Notes: generated by a model not told the origin, from the sequence alone. A DNA stretch of 64,000 nt from an uncultured Draconibacterium sp. (GCF_963676815.1 NZ_OY781365.1:4002501-4066500), one strand, 5' to 3'. Counted from the stretch's first letter, positions 24,740 through 33,845 are shown. Program-made: numbers and translations.

Positions 24740-25117
24740 ATGGGGCAGGGAGTTCGCATAGATAAATGGCTGTGGGCTGTGCGCATTTTTAAAACGCGTA
24801 GTCAGGCTACCGAAGCATGCAAAAAAGGGCATATTACCATCGGCGATTCTATTGTGAAAGCCTCGCGAGAAGTTCAGGTAGGTGAGATTATTAAAGTGCG
24901 TAAATCACCCATTACTAAAAGTTTTAAAGTGCTTGCTTTATCTGGAAAAAGAATGGGCGCTAAGTTGGTGGACAACTTTATGGAAGATGTAACTCCACCT
25001 GAAGAAATAGAATTGCTTGAGATGCAAAAACACATGCGCTGGATCACCCGTGAAAAAGGAACCGGCCGGCCTACCAAAAAAGATCGGCGCGATCTGGACG
25101 ATTTTTTTGAGTGGTAA
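24740..25117 (+). CDS. S4-domain RNA-binding protein, Hsp15-like
   Basis: A 125-aa protein with an N-terminal S4 domain (RIDKWLWAVRIFKTRSQATEACKKGHITIGDSIVKASREVQVGEIIKVR) and a basic C-terminal tail (REKGTGRPTKKDRRDLDDFFEW). This is the layout of Hsp15, which binds 50S subunits carrying stalled peptidyl-tRNA and returns them to use. Its tight coupling to pth, which acts on the same kind of substrate, agrees with that role. Confidence 0.88.
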   Translation: MGQGVRIDKWLWAVRIFKTRSQATEACKKGHITIGDSIVKASREVQVGEIIKVRKSPITKSFKVLALSGKRMGAKLVDNFMEDVTPPEEIELLEMQKHMRWITREKGTGRPTKKDRRDLDDFFEW

Positions 25118-25256
25118 GACGTAAGAGCTTAAGGATAGAAATACTGAATTGGAGGACGTGAAGAAGGTAAGTTTATTCTGAATCCTTGCATCTTTTGGCT
25201 CTCGATTTGTAGCCGGTAACTCGTAACTTGAGTCATCGAAACGAAAAACAATAATT

Positions 25257-25796
25257 ATGCTTGTAGCAAAACAAAAACGAAAAGAGAATATTGCCGAATA
25301 CATCTTGTATTTGTATCAGATTGAAGACATGATCAGAGCTTTTAAATTGGATATGGAGCTTATCGAGGAGCGATTGGTATCCAGTTATAAAGCCGATGAT
25401 AGAACAAAAGCTGCTATTACCGACTGGTATGCCAACCTGGTATTAATGATGGATAAAGAACAAATCAGGGAAAAAGGGCATCTTCAGTTTCTTACAAACC
25501 TGGTTTTAGATGTGAATGATTTTCATTTAAAGCTGATGGAAACTTCAAAAGACGGTATGTATGTGCAAACATTTAAAACTGTTTCGGGGCTGATAACTGA
25601 ATTGAAAGAGAAAAATCCGGAAGCTAAAAATGATGTAGACCTTGGAATTACTGCTGTTTATGGTTTTCTGCTGCTTAAAATGCAACAAAAAGAAATTTCG
25701 ATTGATACTCTGGAAGCTATTAAGCGTATCAGTAAATGGTTGGGCGATTTGTCGAAATTGTACCGCGATTTCGAAAACGGTGACTTTAATTTCTAA
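25257..25796 (+). CDS. DUF4924 family protein
   Basis: A 179-aa all-helical cytoplasmic protein found in Bacteroidota. The start MLVAKQKRKENIAEYILYLYQIEDMIRAF is the part I recognise as DUF4924. No catalytic motif is visible. A 140-bp gap without a gene separates it from the Hsp15-like gene. Its end overlaps the convergent DCC-family gene by 4 bp. Function unknown. Confidence 0.75.
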   Translation: MLVAKQKRKENIAEYILYLYQIEDMIRAFKLDMELIEERLVSSYKADDRTKAAITDWYANLVLMMDKEQIREKGHLQFLTNLVLDVNDFHLKLMETSKDGMYVQTFKTVSGLITELKEKNPEAKNDVDLGITAVYGFLLLKMQQKEISIDTLEAIKRISKWLGDLSKLYRDFENGDFNF

Positions 25797-26164
25797 AATC
25801 TACGACAAGTAGTTCTTTTCCCAAACCATTTGTAACGCCTGTTTGCAACAAAACGATACAAACTGTCGCGCCATATTTTTGGCAGGATTTTGAATGCTGT
25901 CAGCCAATTCCAAGGCGTCTTAAGATGTTTACAGATTTCAAGTGCCGCATCTGATTCGGAAAATACCTGGTTGTTTTTGATAAGAATTACGGTATTGATT
26001 TCAAGACTTAAATCAAACGTTTTCAAAATTTTCTGGCCTTCATCCGATTGCAGCGCAACAAGTTTAAAATTATTTTTCTGAGCTTTTTGAAGTATTAAAT
26101 CTACCGCAGAGTTGCAGAGATTACAAACACCATCAAAGAGAATTATCATTTGTTTTTGCTTCAC
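25793..26164 (-). CDS. DCC family thiol-disulfide oxidoreductase (DUF393)
   Basis: A 123-aa protein with the DCC signature FDGVCNLCN at its start (about residues 9-17), where the CxxC pair is the active site. The thioredoxin-like core continues through ALQSDEGQKIL, and YRFVANRRYKWFGK near the C-terminus is typical. The family is predicted to act in thiol redox reactions; the substrate is unknown. It overlaps the convergent DUF4924 gene by 4 bp at their 3' ends. Confidence 0.88.
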   Translation of the reverse strand: MKQKQMIILFDGVCNLCNSAVDLILQKAQKNNFKLVALQSDEGQKILKTFDLSLEINTVILIKNNQVFSESDAALEICKHLKTPWNWLTAFKILPKIWRDSLYRFVANRRYKWFGKRTTCRRF

Positions 26165-26211
26165 TCAAGCATAACAATTGGGGGTGTTTTAGGTTGAGTA
26201 AAAAAAGTGTG

Positions 26212-27264
26212 TTATTTATTAGTTTTGAAATCGGTTACTAACCCAAGCGTTAACCAGTTGGCTACAGCCTGACGATTACTGGGGATCACTAAACGTTGTA
26301 CATCGCGTTGATGGTTCATGTTTCCCAATTCGATAAAAATGGCAGTTGGCCAGGTGTTGCGTACAACATATAAATTTCGGGGCGACACAGTTCCGGTGTA
26401 GCCCCTGTTGGGTTGATGTTCGCGGTATTTTGCTTCAATCGTATTTCTTAAAATTTCAGATGCTTTTTTACCTGTTTTACTGCGTTTGTCGTGATAGAAA
26501 AAAATATCGATATTTTCTCTTTTACTTCTTGAATCAATATGCAAAGCAATCATACGCTGAAAAGAGCCTTTATGCTTTTTGTATAGTTCGTTAACTGCAT
26601 CAGTGCGTTGTCGTAACCTTTTTGTCTGATTAAGAGGAATTGTTCGGTTCGGATAGCATACTTCGTCTTTATCAGCTTTTAAACTATAGCTATCACGAAT
26701 GCCATCATTTTTGTCTCGGGTGATGAGATAAACGGTGGCACCTTCCTCAATTAATCTTCGCGCTAAACGAAGTGTAACATCGTAAGCATATTCATCTTCG
26801 TAAACATGGTACCCGCCATGCATTCCAACAGCGCCCGGATCGGGACCTCCGTGACCACCAACCAGATAATAAACAGCACCTTTTAAATCGTTACTTTTAA
26901 TCTCAACATCGGCATAGTTGCTGCCAAAAATATCGTAATGCACAACTCTGCCTGTTCCTTTTGATGGGGTGGCACATGAAGTAACAGATTTTGCCGAACT
27001 TGCCGAATCAGGAAGTTTGTATTTTACTCCGGCCAGCAAAGTATTGTTTTTACCCAGGTGGCTCTTGTTTAAGGCAATAAAATCTTCCATATATTCCGAT
27101 GATGAGAGACCATATCGGGTAAGTAAACGGTAAATCCCATCACCTTTCAAGGCAACAACTTCTTTTGATTGCGACAAGCTGTTTAAGGGAATTAGAATTA
27201 TTACTAAAAATAATATGAAAATTATTTTGGTAACTGATTTTATATGTAAGTTTGACACGAACAT
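26212..27264 (-). CDS. N-acetylmuramoyl-L-alanine amidase (Amidase_3)
   Basis: A 350-aa secreted cell-wall hydrolase that cuts the bond between MurNAc and L-Ala. Starting at 27264 gives a signal peptide (MFVSNLHIKSVTKIIFILFL...LSQ); the in-frame ATG at 27297 would add 11 residues. A LysM-like segment (GDGIYRLLTRYGLS...LLAGVKYKLP) follows. The amidase domain has the first zinc His and Glu in GGHGGPDPGAVG and the later YEDEYAYDV, the HIDSR zinc His, and the catalytic Glu in FIELGNMNH. The usual DPGHGG is altered to VGGHGG, but the His is kept. Confidence 0.88.
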   Translation of the reverse strand: MFVSNLHIKSVTKIIFILFLVIILIPLNSLSQSKEVVALKGDGIYRLLTRYGLSSSEYMEDFIALNKSHLGKNNTLLAGVKYKLPDSASSAKSVTSCATPSKGTGRVVHYDIFGSNYADVEIKSNDLKGAVYYLVGGHGGPDPGAVGMHGGYHVYEDEYAYDVTLRLARRLIEEGATVYLITRDKNDGIRDSYSLKADKDEVCYPNRTIPLNQTKRLRQRTDAVNELYKKHKGSFQRMIALHIDSRSKRENIDIFFYHDKRSKTGKKASEILRNTIEAKYREHQPNRGYTGTVSPRNLYVVRNTWPTAIFIELGNMNHQRDVQRLVIPSNRQAVANWLTLGLVTDFKTNK

Positions 27265-27339
27265 GTTTTCTACTATTTTGTTTCCATTGAACAACATTAA
27301 TGCTAAAATAGAATTAACGAAAAAAACTATAATTTATTT

Positions 27340-28104
27340 ATGCGACAATCTATCAGCCATCTGTTGTTAATAACTTGCGCGATTATCCTGTTTTCCTGTA
27401 AAACACAGTTTGTTCAGAAAAGTTATGAAATTGACAATATTTCTGTTTCTGAAGAAGTTGGCTCGATGGATAGTACCATTGTTGCGCTTTATTCGCCTTA
27501 CAAAAATATACTTGAAAAAGATATGAACCGGGTTCTTGCAATTGCTGATAATGAGTTGGTAAAAGATAAACCAGAGAGCCTGTTAACCAATTTTTTAGGC
27601 GACTTGTTGTTAGAACAGGGAGCTAACATTGCCAAACAGCAGGATCTGAATCTGGTACCAGACGTATCGTTTTTTAATTATGGAGGCATACGGTCGTCGC
27701 TGCCAAAAGGAGAGATTACTGTAGGCAATATTTTCGAACTTATGCCTTTTGAAAATGAAATGGTTATGTTACAGCTAAATGGAGCACAGATGCAGGCGTT
27801 TCTGGATTATATTGCTGCACATGGTGGAGGAAGCGTTGGAGGTGTGAATATGTTGATTAACGACGACAAAGCTACCGATGTAAAAATAGGAGAACAAACA
27901 CTGGATTACAATAAAAATTACTGGCTGGTAACCAACGATTATGTGGCTGCCGGTGGCGATGGTCTGGAAATGTTAGAAGAAAATCAGAAATACATTAACA
28001 GTGGTTATAAAATTCGGGATGCTATAATTGTTTACCTCGAAGAATTGAATAACAAAAACGAGCATGTTTCGCCAACACTAGATGGGAGGATAAGATATGA
28101 ATAG
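27340..28104 (+). CDS. Lipoprotein with 5'-nucleotidase C-terminal domain
   Basis: A 254-aa lipoprotein: signal peptide ending ILFSC, so Cys near residue 20 is lipidated. The rest matches the C-terminal, substrate-binding domain of UshA-type 5'-nucleotidases, with FFNYGGIRSSLPKGEITVGNIFELMPFENEMV in the middle and NDYVAAGGDGLEML near 205. There is no metal-binding N-terminal domain in this protein; it is encoded by the next gene, which overlaps by 8 bp. The two products together make up a complete enzyme. Confidence 0.88.
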   Translation: MRQSISHLLLITCAIILFSCKTQFVQKSYEIDNISVSEEVGSMDSTIVALYSPYKNILEKDMNRVLAIADNELVKDKPESLLTNFLGDLLLEQGANIAKQQDLNLVPDVSFFNYGGIRSSLPKGEITVGNIFELMPFENEMVMLQLNGAQMQAFLDYIAAHGGGSVGGVNMLINDDKATDVKIGEQTLDYNKNYWLVTNDYVAAGGDGLEMLEENQKYINSGYKIRDAIIVYLEELNNKNEHVSPTLDGRIRYE

Positions 28105-29005
28105 AAGAAGGTTTATTAGAAATGTTGCCGCGGGAACTGCAGGAATTACACTTGGGGCTGTACCTTATGATTTGTTTGCACACGACGATTTTACAACAAT
28201 CTCAATATTACATACCAACGATATTCATTGTCACATTGAGCCTTTTACGGGGGCAAACGAACGCTATGACAACAAGGGAGGTTTAGCCCGTATTGCACAG
28301 TTAGCAGCATTTGAGAGACAAAAAAATCCGAACACCCTGTTGCTCGATGCCGGCGATATGTTTCAGGGAACGCCATACTTTAATTACTTTAAAGGAGAAC
28401 TGATGTTAAAAGTAATGAGTGAGGCAGGCTACGATGCCAGTACGATTGGAAACCACGAATTTGATAATGGTTTGCAAGGTATTAAAGATCCGTTGCCAAA
28501 CGCTGAATTTCCGATAATTACTTCTAATTACGATTTCTCCGATACTATATTGTCTGGTAGTTTTCCAAGGTTTAAAATATTTAGACGTAACGGTATTAAA
28601 ATTGGCATTTATGGTTTGGGTATTGAGTTGGCAAATCTTGTTGGTGAAAAAAACTATGGTAATACAGTTTACAATGATCCGTTGATGGTTGCCCAGGAAA
28701 TGGAAAGTTTTTTGAAAAACGAAAAGAACTGTGATCTTGTAATTTGCCTTTCGCATTTAGGTTTGCGTTATCGCGACGAGAAAGTTAGCGATATGGATTT
28801 AGCAGCTGCCACTTCATATACCGATCTGATTATTGGTGGACACACCCACTCGTATTTGGAAAAACCACTGGAAGAAAAAAACAAACTTGGTCAACCGGTA
28901 ATCGTTAATCAGGCCTGGTGGGGTGGACTTGTTGTTGGAAAGATCGATTTTGTTTTCGAAAAATCAAAAAGAAATAAAAAAGCAGTTTATTCCGACTTGC
29001 TCTAA
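28097..29005 (+). CDS. Metallophosphatase (5'-nucleotidase N-terminal domain), Tat-exported
   Basis: A 302-aa calcineurin-like phosphatase. A twin-arginine signal starts it (MNRRRFIRNVAAGTAGITL). Metal-binding motifs follow in order: LHTNDIHCHIEPF, DAGDMFQGTPYF, TIGNHEFDNG, SHLGLRYRDE and GGHTHSYL. The protein stops where the UshA C-terminal domain would begin, and that domain is the product of the preceding gene. Folding in the cytoplasm before Tat export would allow metal loading there. It precedes lnt by 8 bp. Confidence 0.9.
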   Translation: MNRRRFIRNVAAGTAGITLGAVPYDLFAHDDFTTISILHTNDIHCHIEPFTGANERYDNKGGLARIAQLAAFERQKNPNTLLLDAGDMFQGTPYFNYFKGELMLKVMSEAGYDASTIGNHEFDNGLQGIKDPLPNAEFPIITSNYDFSDTILSGSFPRFKIFRRNGIKIGIYGLGIELANLVGEKNYGNTVYNDPLMVAQEMESFLKNEKNCDLVICLSHLGLRYRDEKVSDMDLAAATSYTDLIIGGHTHSYLEKPLEEKNKLGQPVIVNQAWWGGLVVGKIDFVFEKSKRNKKAVYSDLL

Positions 29006-29013
29006 ATAATTAC

Positions 29014-30606
29014 TTGCCTATGAAGCGGTTTCACAGGCTACTTTTTTCAGTCGCTTCCGGAGTTTTATTAGGTCTTCCGTGGTTAGGTTTTCCTGGGTGG
29101 ATTTTGTTTTTTGCATTTCTACCATTACTTTTTATCGAGAATTACTTTTTCAAATTCAAAGACAATTTTCCTGTTGTTTCGTTGTGGGGGCATGTTTTTT
29201 TAGCGGCTATAATTTGGAATGTTTTGGCTTCGTGGTGGATGACCAAGGTTTCGCTTGTAGGTGTTGGTGCTGCTATGATTTTTAATGCATTCCTGATGTC
29301 GATGGTGTGGTGGAGTGCGCATTCGATTCGAAGAAACTTATCATCGCCATTAGGATACATCTCATTGGTTGTCTTTATAATTGCCCTCGAGTATCTGCAA
29401 TTTAAGTGGGATATTGAATGGCCCTGTCTGCAATTAGGAAGTGTGCTGGCCAATAACGTAAAAATTATTCAGTGGTATGAATATACCGGGGCTTTTGGCG
29501 GAACGTTATGGATTCTGCTATTGAATCTTTTTCTATTCCAGCTTTTCCGCAATGTTTGGCTAAAAAGACCAATTCAAAAAGCCATAAGCGTTACAACAGT
29601 GTCGCTGTTATTGTTGCTTGTGCCTTTAATTATTTCTTTTCGGATGTATAATTCATACAAGGAAAATGAAGACCCGATAAAAATTGCAATTGTACAGCCC
29701 AATGTTGATCCGTATACTGAAAAGTTTGATTTAGAGTCGGAGTTACAAAAGCTTGAAAATTACATGCGCCTGGCGAGCAGTGTAACCGATGATGAAACTA
29801 ATTTTATTGTGGGGCCGGAGACATTGTTTGAGCATCAAACGCTTTGGGATGAAGAAAAGTTTGCTTCAAATATATTTTTAACAGAACTGCAGGTTTTTCT
29901 TCAGCAATTTAACGATACAAAAATGGTTTTTGGTGTGTCGTCTTATAAAATATACGAAAATGAAGAGGCTATAACTTACTCAGCGCAAAGGAATAACGAT
30001 ATTATTTATGATCGGTTTAACACCGCAATGCTGCTCACTAAAAATGGAGAAACACAGGTTTACCACAAATCGAAACTGGTTGCAGGAGTTGAAAAAGTTC
30101 CTTTTCAAAAATACCTTTCTTTTCTCAGAAATAGCTATATCGATTTGGGAGGTGCCTCCGGTTCATTAGGTCAGCAAGCGGAAGTATCGAACTTGGTTGC
30201 AGACAATGTGGTGATAGCACCTGTTATATGTTTCGAGTCGGTGTTTGGTGAATACGTGGCAGAATACATTAAAAGGGGGGCCGAAGTGATTTTTGTGATT
30301 ACAAACGATGGTTGGTGGAAAAATTCGAGAGGTTATAAACAACACCTGTTGTTTTCGCAATTAAGAGCCGTTGAAACCCGACGTAGCATTGCACGGTCGG
30401 CCAACACCGGAACTTCGTGTTTTATAAATCAGCGTGGCGATGTTTTACAAGCAACAAATTGGTGGCAGGAAGCGGCGATTGCGGGATCGATAAACAAAAA
30501 TGACACACTGACATTTTATGTGACGCACGGCGATTATATTGCCCGAACAGCAGTTTTTATAAGCGTTTTAATGGTGTTGCTGGTGTTTGTGAGACGGTTC
30601 GCGTAA
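29014..30606 (+). CDS. lnt: Apolipoprotein N-acyltransferase
   Basis: A 530-aa inner-membrane enzyme that adds the third acyl chain to lipoproteins. About seven N-terminal membrane helices (residues 1-215) lead to a periplasmic nitrilase-type domain. The catalytic Glu is in IVGPETLFEHQ (about 267), Lys in YHKSKLVAGVEKVPF (about 350) and Cys in APVICFESVFGEY (about 405). A last helix ends the protein. The upstream lipoprotein gene gives it a client in the same operon. Confidence 0.93.
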   Translation: MPMKRFHRLLFSVASGVLLGLPWLGFPGWILFFAFLPLLFIENYFFKFKDNFPVVSLWGHVFLAAIIWNVLASWWMTKVSLVGVGAAMIFNAFLMSMVWWSAHSIRRNLSSPLGYISLVVFIIALEYLQFKWDIEWPCLQLGSVLANNVKIIQWYEYTGAFGGTLWILLLNLFLFQLFRNVWLKRPIQKAISVTTVSLLLLLVPLIISFRMYNSYKENEDPIKIAIVQPNVDPYTEKFDLESELQKLENYMRLASSVTDDETNFIVGPETLFEHQTLWDEEKFASNIFLTELQVFLQQFNDTKMVFGVSSYKIYENEEAITYSAQRNNDIIYDRFNTAMLLTKNGETQVYHKSKLVAGVEKVPFQKYLSFLRNSYIDLGGASGSLGQQAEVSNLVADNVVIAPVICFESVFGEYVAEYIKRGAEVIFVITNDGWWKNSRGYKQHLLFSQLRAVETRRSIARSANTGTSCFINQRGDVLQATNWWQEAAIAGSINKNDTLTFYVTHGDYIARTAVFISVLMVLLVFVRRFA

Positions 30607-31202
30607 AGACAAAAAAAATCCGCACTAATCCATTGTGTAAAACCCCTGTATAACAGGATTTGAGCGCCCGGTTGATCAAACTTCCACCGGTCCGAAGACT
30701 CATCCCGATAAATCGGGACTACAAGGCCTGCTTTTACAACCATAAAGAGCTTACTCGGTTTAATTTTTTCTGTTGAGTTTACCAATTTATAGATCAATGC
30801 GGAAAATATTTTTCTCTCTCTCAATGAACTCGTTTTGTATAAGCCAAATGTAGCTGTAAGCTTTGGTATATGCAAATTTTAGGGCTTAATTTTGATTAAA
30901 ATTAGGGTAATGTATTGTTGGATAGTTTATTAAATATCGACAAAAGTATTCGTGTTTTTGGATTTAGAGAAGAGTTGCTTTACCACGTAGTTTTTTATGA
31001 TATGTATGTAGATTTTATTAAGGCTATTGAAAGTAGTCAGCTTATTATTTTTCAGTTTTGTAAAATATCTGGATTTCTATCCTTTGGCTCGAAAAGCATG
31101 CGTAAATGCTGATTTAAAATAAGGTATTTCTTAGCAGGATTAGGAAGTTTGGCAAGGAGATATTTTCTTTAAATGAATTAATTTAGATTGCTTAAGATTA
31201 AT
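30607..31202. other. Gene-free AT-rich stretch with small hairpins
   Basis: No coding region I can support. A hairpin CCCGAT-AA-ATCGGG lies at 30704-30717, close in form to short palindromes common between Bacteroidota genes, and CCTGTATAACAGG lies near 30644. The rest is AT-rich without a family-like ORF. Confidence 0.5.
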
Positions 31203-31439
31203 ATGTTACTAATGTTAGAAAATAACCATTATCGTTGGACATTCTTCCATCTTTTGTGCAGATGTCCGTATGAAAGACCTACAAATTGTTGTCCGTTAAA
31301 TGAAACACGAAAAGCAACCGTTTTAGATAATTACATTTATGCAACTAAAACGGCAAGCGATGAAGAAATTGACAAAGTTTTGGATTATCATAGTAATTGT
31401 ATGAATAATCGAAGACGTGAAAATATTTGTGTTGAATAA
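31203..31439 (+). CDS. Small Cys-cluster protein, unknown function
   Basis: A 78-aa protein. ATG codons at 31203 and 31212 are both possible. Its N-terminal half has five Cys within CRCPYERPTNCCPLNETRK and one more at each side later in the chain, which suggests a metal site or disulfides. The C-terminal part TASDEEIDKVLDYHSNCM is an acidic helix pattern. I recognise no named family. A strong terminator follows it. It is the last gene before the integrase, so it may be core genome or cargo; I cannot tell. Confidence 0.55.
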   Translation: MLLMLENNHYRWTFFHLLCRCPYERPTNCCPLNETRKATVLDNYIYATKTASDEEIDKVLDYHSNCMNNRRRENICVE

Positions 31440-31493
31440 TTAGTAAAAGAGAGATCTTTAATAACGGTTTAGTACAGATGACTAACTGTTAAC

Positions 31494-31525
31494 AAAAAGC
31501 CTGTAATGAATATTACAGGCTTTTT
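31494..31525 (+). terminator. Rho-independent terminator
   Basis: AAAAAGCCTGTAAT pairs perfectly with ATTACAGGCTTTTT across a 4-nt loop (31508-31511). It closes the small Cys-cluster gene and marks the last feature before the mobile element. Confidence 0.88.
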
Positions 31526-31543
31526 ATTTTAAAACATATTAGA

Positions 31544-31553
31544 TGTGATCCCA
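31544..31553. repeat. Candidate attL core (left copy of 10-bp direct repeat)
   Basis: TGTGATCCCA occurs here and again at 50595-50604, just outside the outermost phage-like genes. Read on the minus strand, this copy sits in ATCCCGGTGGGATCACA, which resembles the T-arm and acceptor 3' end of a tRNA, a usual target for tyrosine recombinases. GGGATCACA recurs inverted at 31731-31739. No intact tRNA is present. Confidence 0.42.
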
Positions 31554-31691
31554 CCGGGATAATTAAATTGCAATGCTTGATATCTTCTAAACACCTTGTG
31601 TTTTTGCCCGTTTTGTCAGCTTTAGTGCCTATTTGCAAAGGGTTGCGTAAGGCCTGAGTAATTGCAAACAATTTGAAATAATTTTATAAAA

Positions 31692-31730
31692 TTGCGGATA
31701 TCTCGTGCAAATAATATACATTTGCACGAG
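31692..31730 (+). promoter_or_regulatory. Integrase promoter overlapped by an operator palindrome
   Basis: A -7 box TACATTTG (31717-31724) with TTG 22 bp upstream (31692-31694) fits a Bacteroidota promoter. The inverted repeat CTCGTGCAAAT (31702-31712) and ATTTGCACGAG (31720-31730) straddles the -7 box, so a bound protein would block transcription of the integrase gene, which starts 23 bp on. Confidence 0.55.
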
Positions 31731-31753
31731 GGGATCACACTAAAATTTGCTCG

Positions 31754-33058
31754 ATGGCAACCGTAACCGCATACATCCGAAAACCTACATCCAAGAAAAC
31801 TAAAAAGGTGAATGTTAGATTTCGCGTAAGTGATGGAGCTACTCAACTTTACTACAGGAGTAAGATTGAAATTGAACCGGATGTGTGGGATCCACAAAAG
31901 CAGGAAATAAAATCAAGAGTACCCTACGATTCTGAAAAGCGTGTTGAATTTGATAACGCGGTCTCTGACCGTAAAAAACTAATCCGGTCTATTTACGATG
32001 CAAACCCGGGGTTAAATTCAAAGACCTTAAACTTAAAGATTAATGAGAAGTTGCACCCCGAGAAATATAAACTGGATAAACGGGCGCTGACATACTTTGA
32101 GATCTTCGATGAATTTTTGAATCAGCACAATGTTTCCGAGGGGCGAAAAGCTCACTTCAGGGTGTTGAAAAGGAGTCTGCAGAGATATGAGCTTTATAAA
32201 AGGGTGAAGCTTGATGTTGATACGATATGCAAGGACCAATTAAGCGACATAAAGAACTTTCTCCGGGATGAACCAAAGGTTTACGAAGAACGGCCGGAGA
32301 TATACAAGATGGTACCTGAGAGCAAAAAGCCCAGGCCACGAGGTTACAATTACCTGGTGAGTATGATGAAACTTTACAGAACTTTCTGCTTATGGCTGAT
32401 CAAACCATCAATTAAACTTACACAGAATAATCCTTTTGAAGATTATAGCATCGATGCAGAACGTTATGGAACTCCGATCTATATCACGATTAAAGAACGC
32501 AACCATTTATACAAGTTCGATTTATCTGCAAGGCCCGGATTGGCTATTCAGAGAGATATTTTCGTTTTTCATTGCTTGGTTGGTTGCCGAGTAGGAGATC
32601 TGTTTAGTTTGAAAAAGAACAGTGTTATTGATGGCGCAATTGAATATGTGGCACGAAAGACGAAAGGTGAAAGACCCGATACAATTCGGGTACCACTAAA
32701 CACGATTGCACTTGAAATACTTGAAAAGTATAAAAACACTGAAGGCGACAAGCTACTCCCTTTTATTTCTGAGCAGAACTATAACCTGGATATAAAAGAG
32801 ATGTTTGAAATTGCAGGATTAACGCGAATTGTAACCGTACTGAATACGCACACCCGGGAGGAGGAGAAACTACCATTAAACAAAGTAGCATCTTCTCACA
32901 TGGCCAGGAGAACCTTTATCGGCAATTTGTATAAAAAGGTAAAAGACCCGAACTTGATAGGATCGATGTCTGGACACAAAGAAGGGAGCCGGGCCTTTGC
33001 CCGATACCGCGATATTGATGAAGATATGAAGCAGGACCTTGTTAAACTTTTGGAATAG
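31754..33058 (+). CDS. Tyrosine recombinase/integrase
   Basis: A 434-aa site-specific recombinase of the Bacteroidota type. Residues 1-100 form the arm-binding domain, 105-230 the SAM-like core-binding domain, and 245-434 the catalytic domain. The catalytic residues are visible: R279 (in GCRVGDL), K304 (KTKGE), H382 and R385 (SHMARR), H408 (SGHKEG) and nucleophile Y418 (FARYRDI). It presumably integrates and excises the element whose left end lies about 200 bp upstream. The next gene begins 7 bp later on the same strand. Confidence 0.93.
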   Translation: MATVTAYIRKPTSKKTKKVNVRFRVSDGATQLYYRSKIEIEPDVWDPQKQEIKSRVPYDSEKRVEFDNAVSDRKKLIRSIYDANPGLNSKTLNLKINEKLHPEKYKLDKRALTYFEIFDEFLNQHNVSEGRKAHFRVLKRSLQRYELYKRVKLDVDTICKDQLSDIKNFLRDEPKVYEERPEIYKMVPESKKPRPRGYNYLVSMMKLYRTFCLWLIKPSIKLTQNNPFEDYSIDAERYGTPIYITIKERNHLYKFDLSARPGLAIQRDIFVFHCLVGCRVGDLFSLKKNSVIDGAIEYVARKTKGERPDTIRVPLNTIALEILEKYKNTEGDKLLPFISEQNYNLDIKEMFEIAGLTRIVTVLNTHTREEEKLPLNKVASSHMARRTFIGNLYKKVKDPNLIGSMSGHKEGSRAFARYRDIDEDMKQDLVKLLE

Positions 33059-33065
33059 AATATAA

Positions 33066-33845
33066 ATGTATCAGGAAGAAATAGAAGCAGCAATTGCAAA
33101 ATATAAAGACTGTCCACTTTTCGAGTTGAAGGCTTATAGAGCTATGGCAAAACGTTATCCGAGTGGAGAAAAATCCTTTTGGATCGAAAAAAGATTTAAA
33201 CAAATTGAAAAAATAAAGAATGGCAGCTTTATGGGAATGAGATGGGTAAATGACGACTGTCTCGATTTATTGAATCTCCCTAATTATATAGAGGTAATTG
33301 ATTATAACATATACGAGTCGTACCATTCAAAATATTTTGATCATTTAGATCAATCCGGGAAAAGAAAGGCGGCAATTAAAGATATCGACCATTTTATTAA
33401 ACATTGGCTTGAATACAGGGCTATTGATGCAATTATTACGGATTTACAAGTGGATAATGAATCGAATCCAAATTTAGACGATGATTCAAATATAAAGAAA
33501 TTCGACTTTAAACCTTTATTGAGCTTATTAAAACGACCTTACAATGATGAGCAGAAAATGAAGTTTGAAAAATGTTTCAATGATCTATTAGTTACTGATA
33601 TGTTTATCAATTCGAGTGATCAGTGTTTTGCGGCTTTTGCCTCAATTGTATTTGATACTGGCTATTTTAAAAAGCCTTGGACAAAGTACCTTGAAACTTT
33701 TTCAAGTTGTTTTGAGCGGTCAATAAAAAGTAAAAACTGGAAACAATCACACAATCAGGTTATTGACGAGGTAAAATCACTGAAAAATAATCCTTTGTTA
33801 CCCTTTTTAAGGGAAATCCCCAGAAGGGATAAGTCAATTTTCTGA
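33066..33845 (+). CDS. Hypothetical protein co-transcribed with the integrase
   Basis: A 259-aa soluble, mostly helical protein with many Lys, Phe and Tyr residues. I do not recognise a domain. It starts 7 bp after the integrase stop, so it is very likely in the same transcript and under the same operator. Roles such as recombination directionality or an accessory function carried with the integrase are possible but not shown by the sequence. Four TATTCC(C)TTTT motifs start just past its stop. Confidence 0.72.
   Translation: MYQEEIEAAIAKYKDCPLFELKAYRAMAKRYPSGEKSFWIEKRFKQIEKIKNGSFMGMRWVNDDCLDLLNLPNYIEVIDYNIYESYHSKYFDHLDQSGKRKAAIKDIDHFIKHWLEYRAIDAIITDLQVDNESNPNLDDDSNIKKFDFKPLLSLLKRPYNDEQKMKFEKCFNDLLVTDMFINSSDQCFAAFASIVFDTGYFKKPWTKYLETFSSCFERSIKSKNWKQSHNQVIDEVKSLKNNPLLPFLREIPRRDKSIF

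Noticed and set aside
30534..30875. 113-aa minus-strand ORF overlapping the end of lnt
   Set aside because: It covers the lnt 3' end antisense and the non-coding hairpins, so it is probably a shadow.
30915..31112. 65-aa ORF with TTG start
   Set aside because: AT-rich chance frame with no recognisable protein pattern and no ATG start.
31541..31560. A tRNA gene at the left att site
   Set aside because: Only a short 3'-end-like stretch is seen; no anticodon stem or D-arm can be formed around it.
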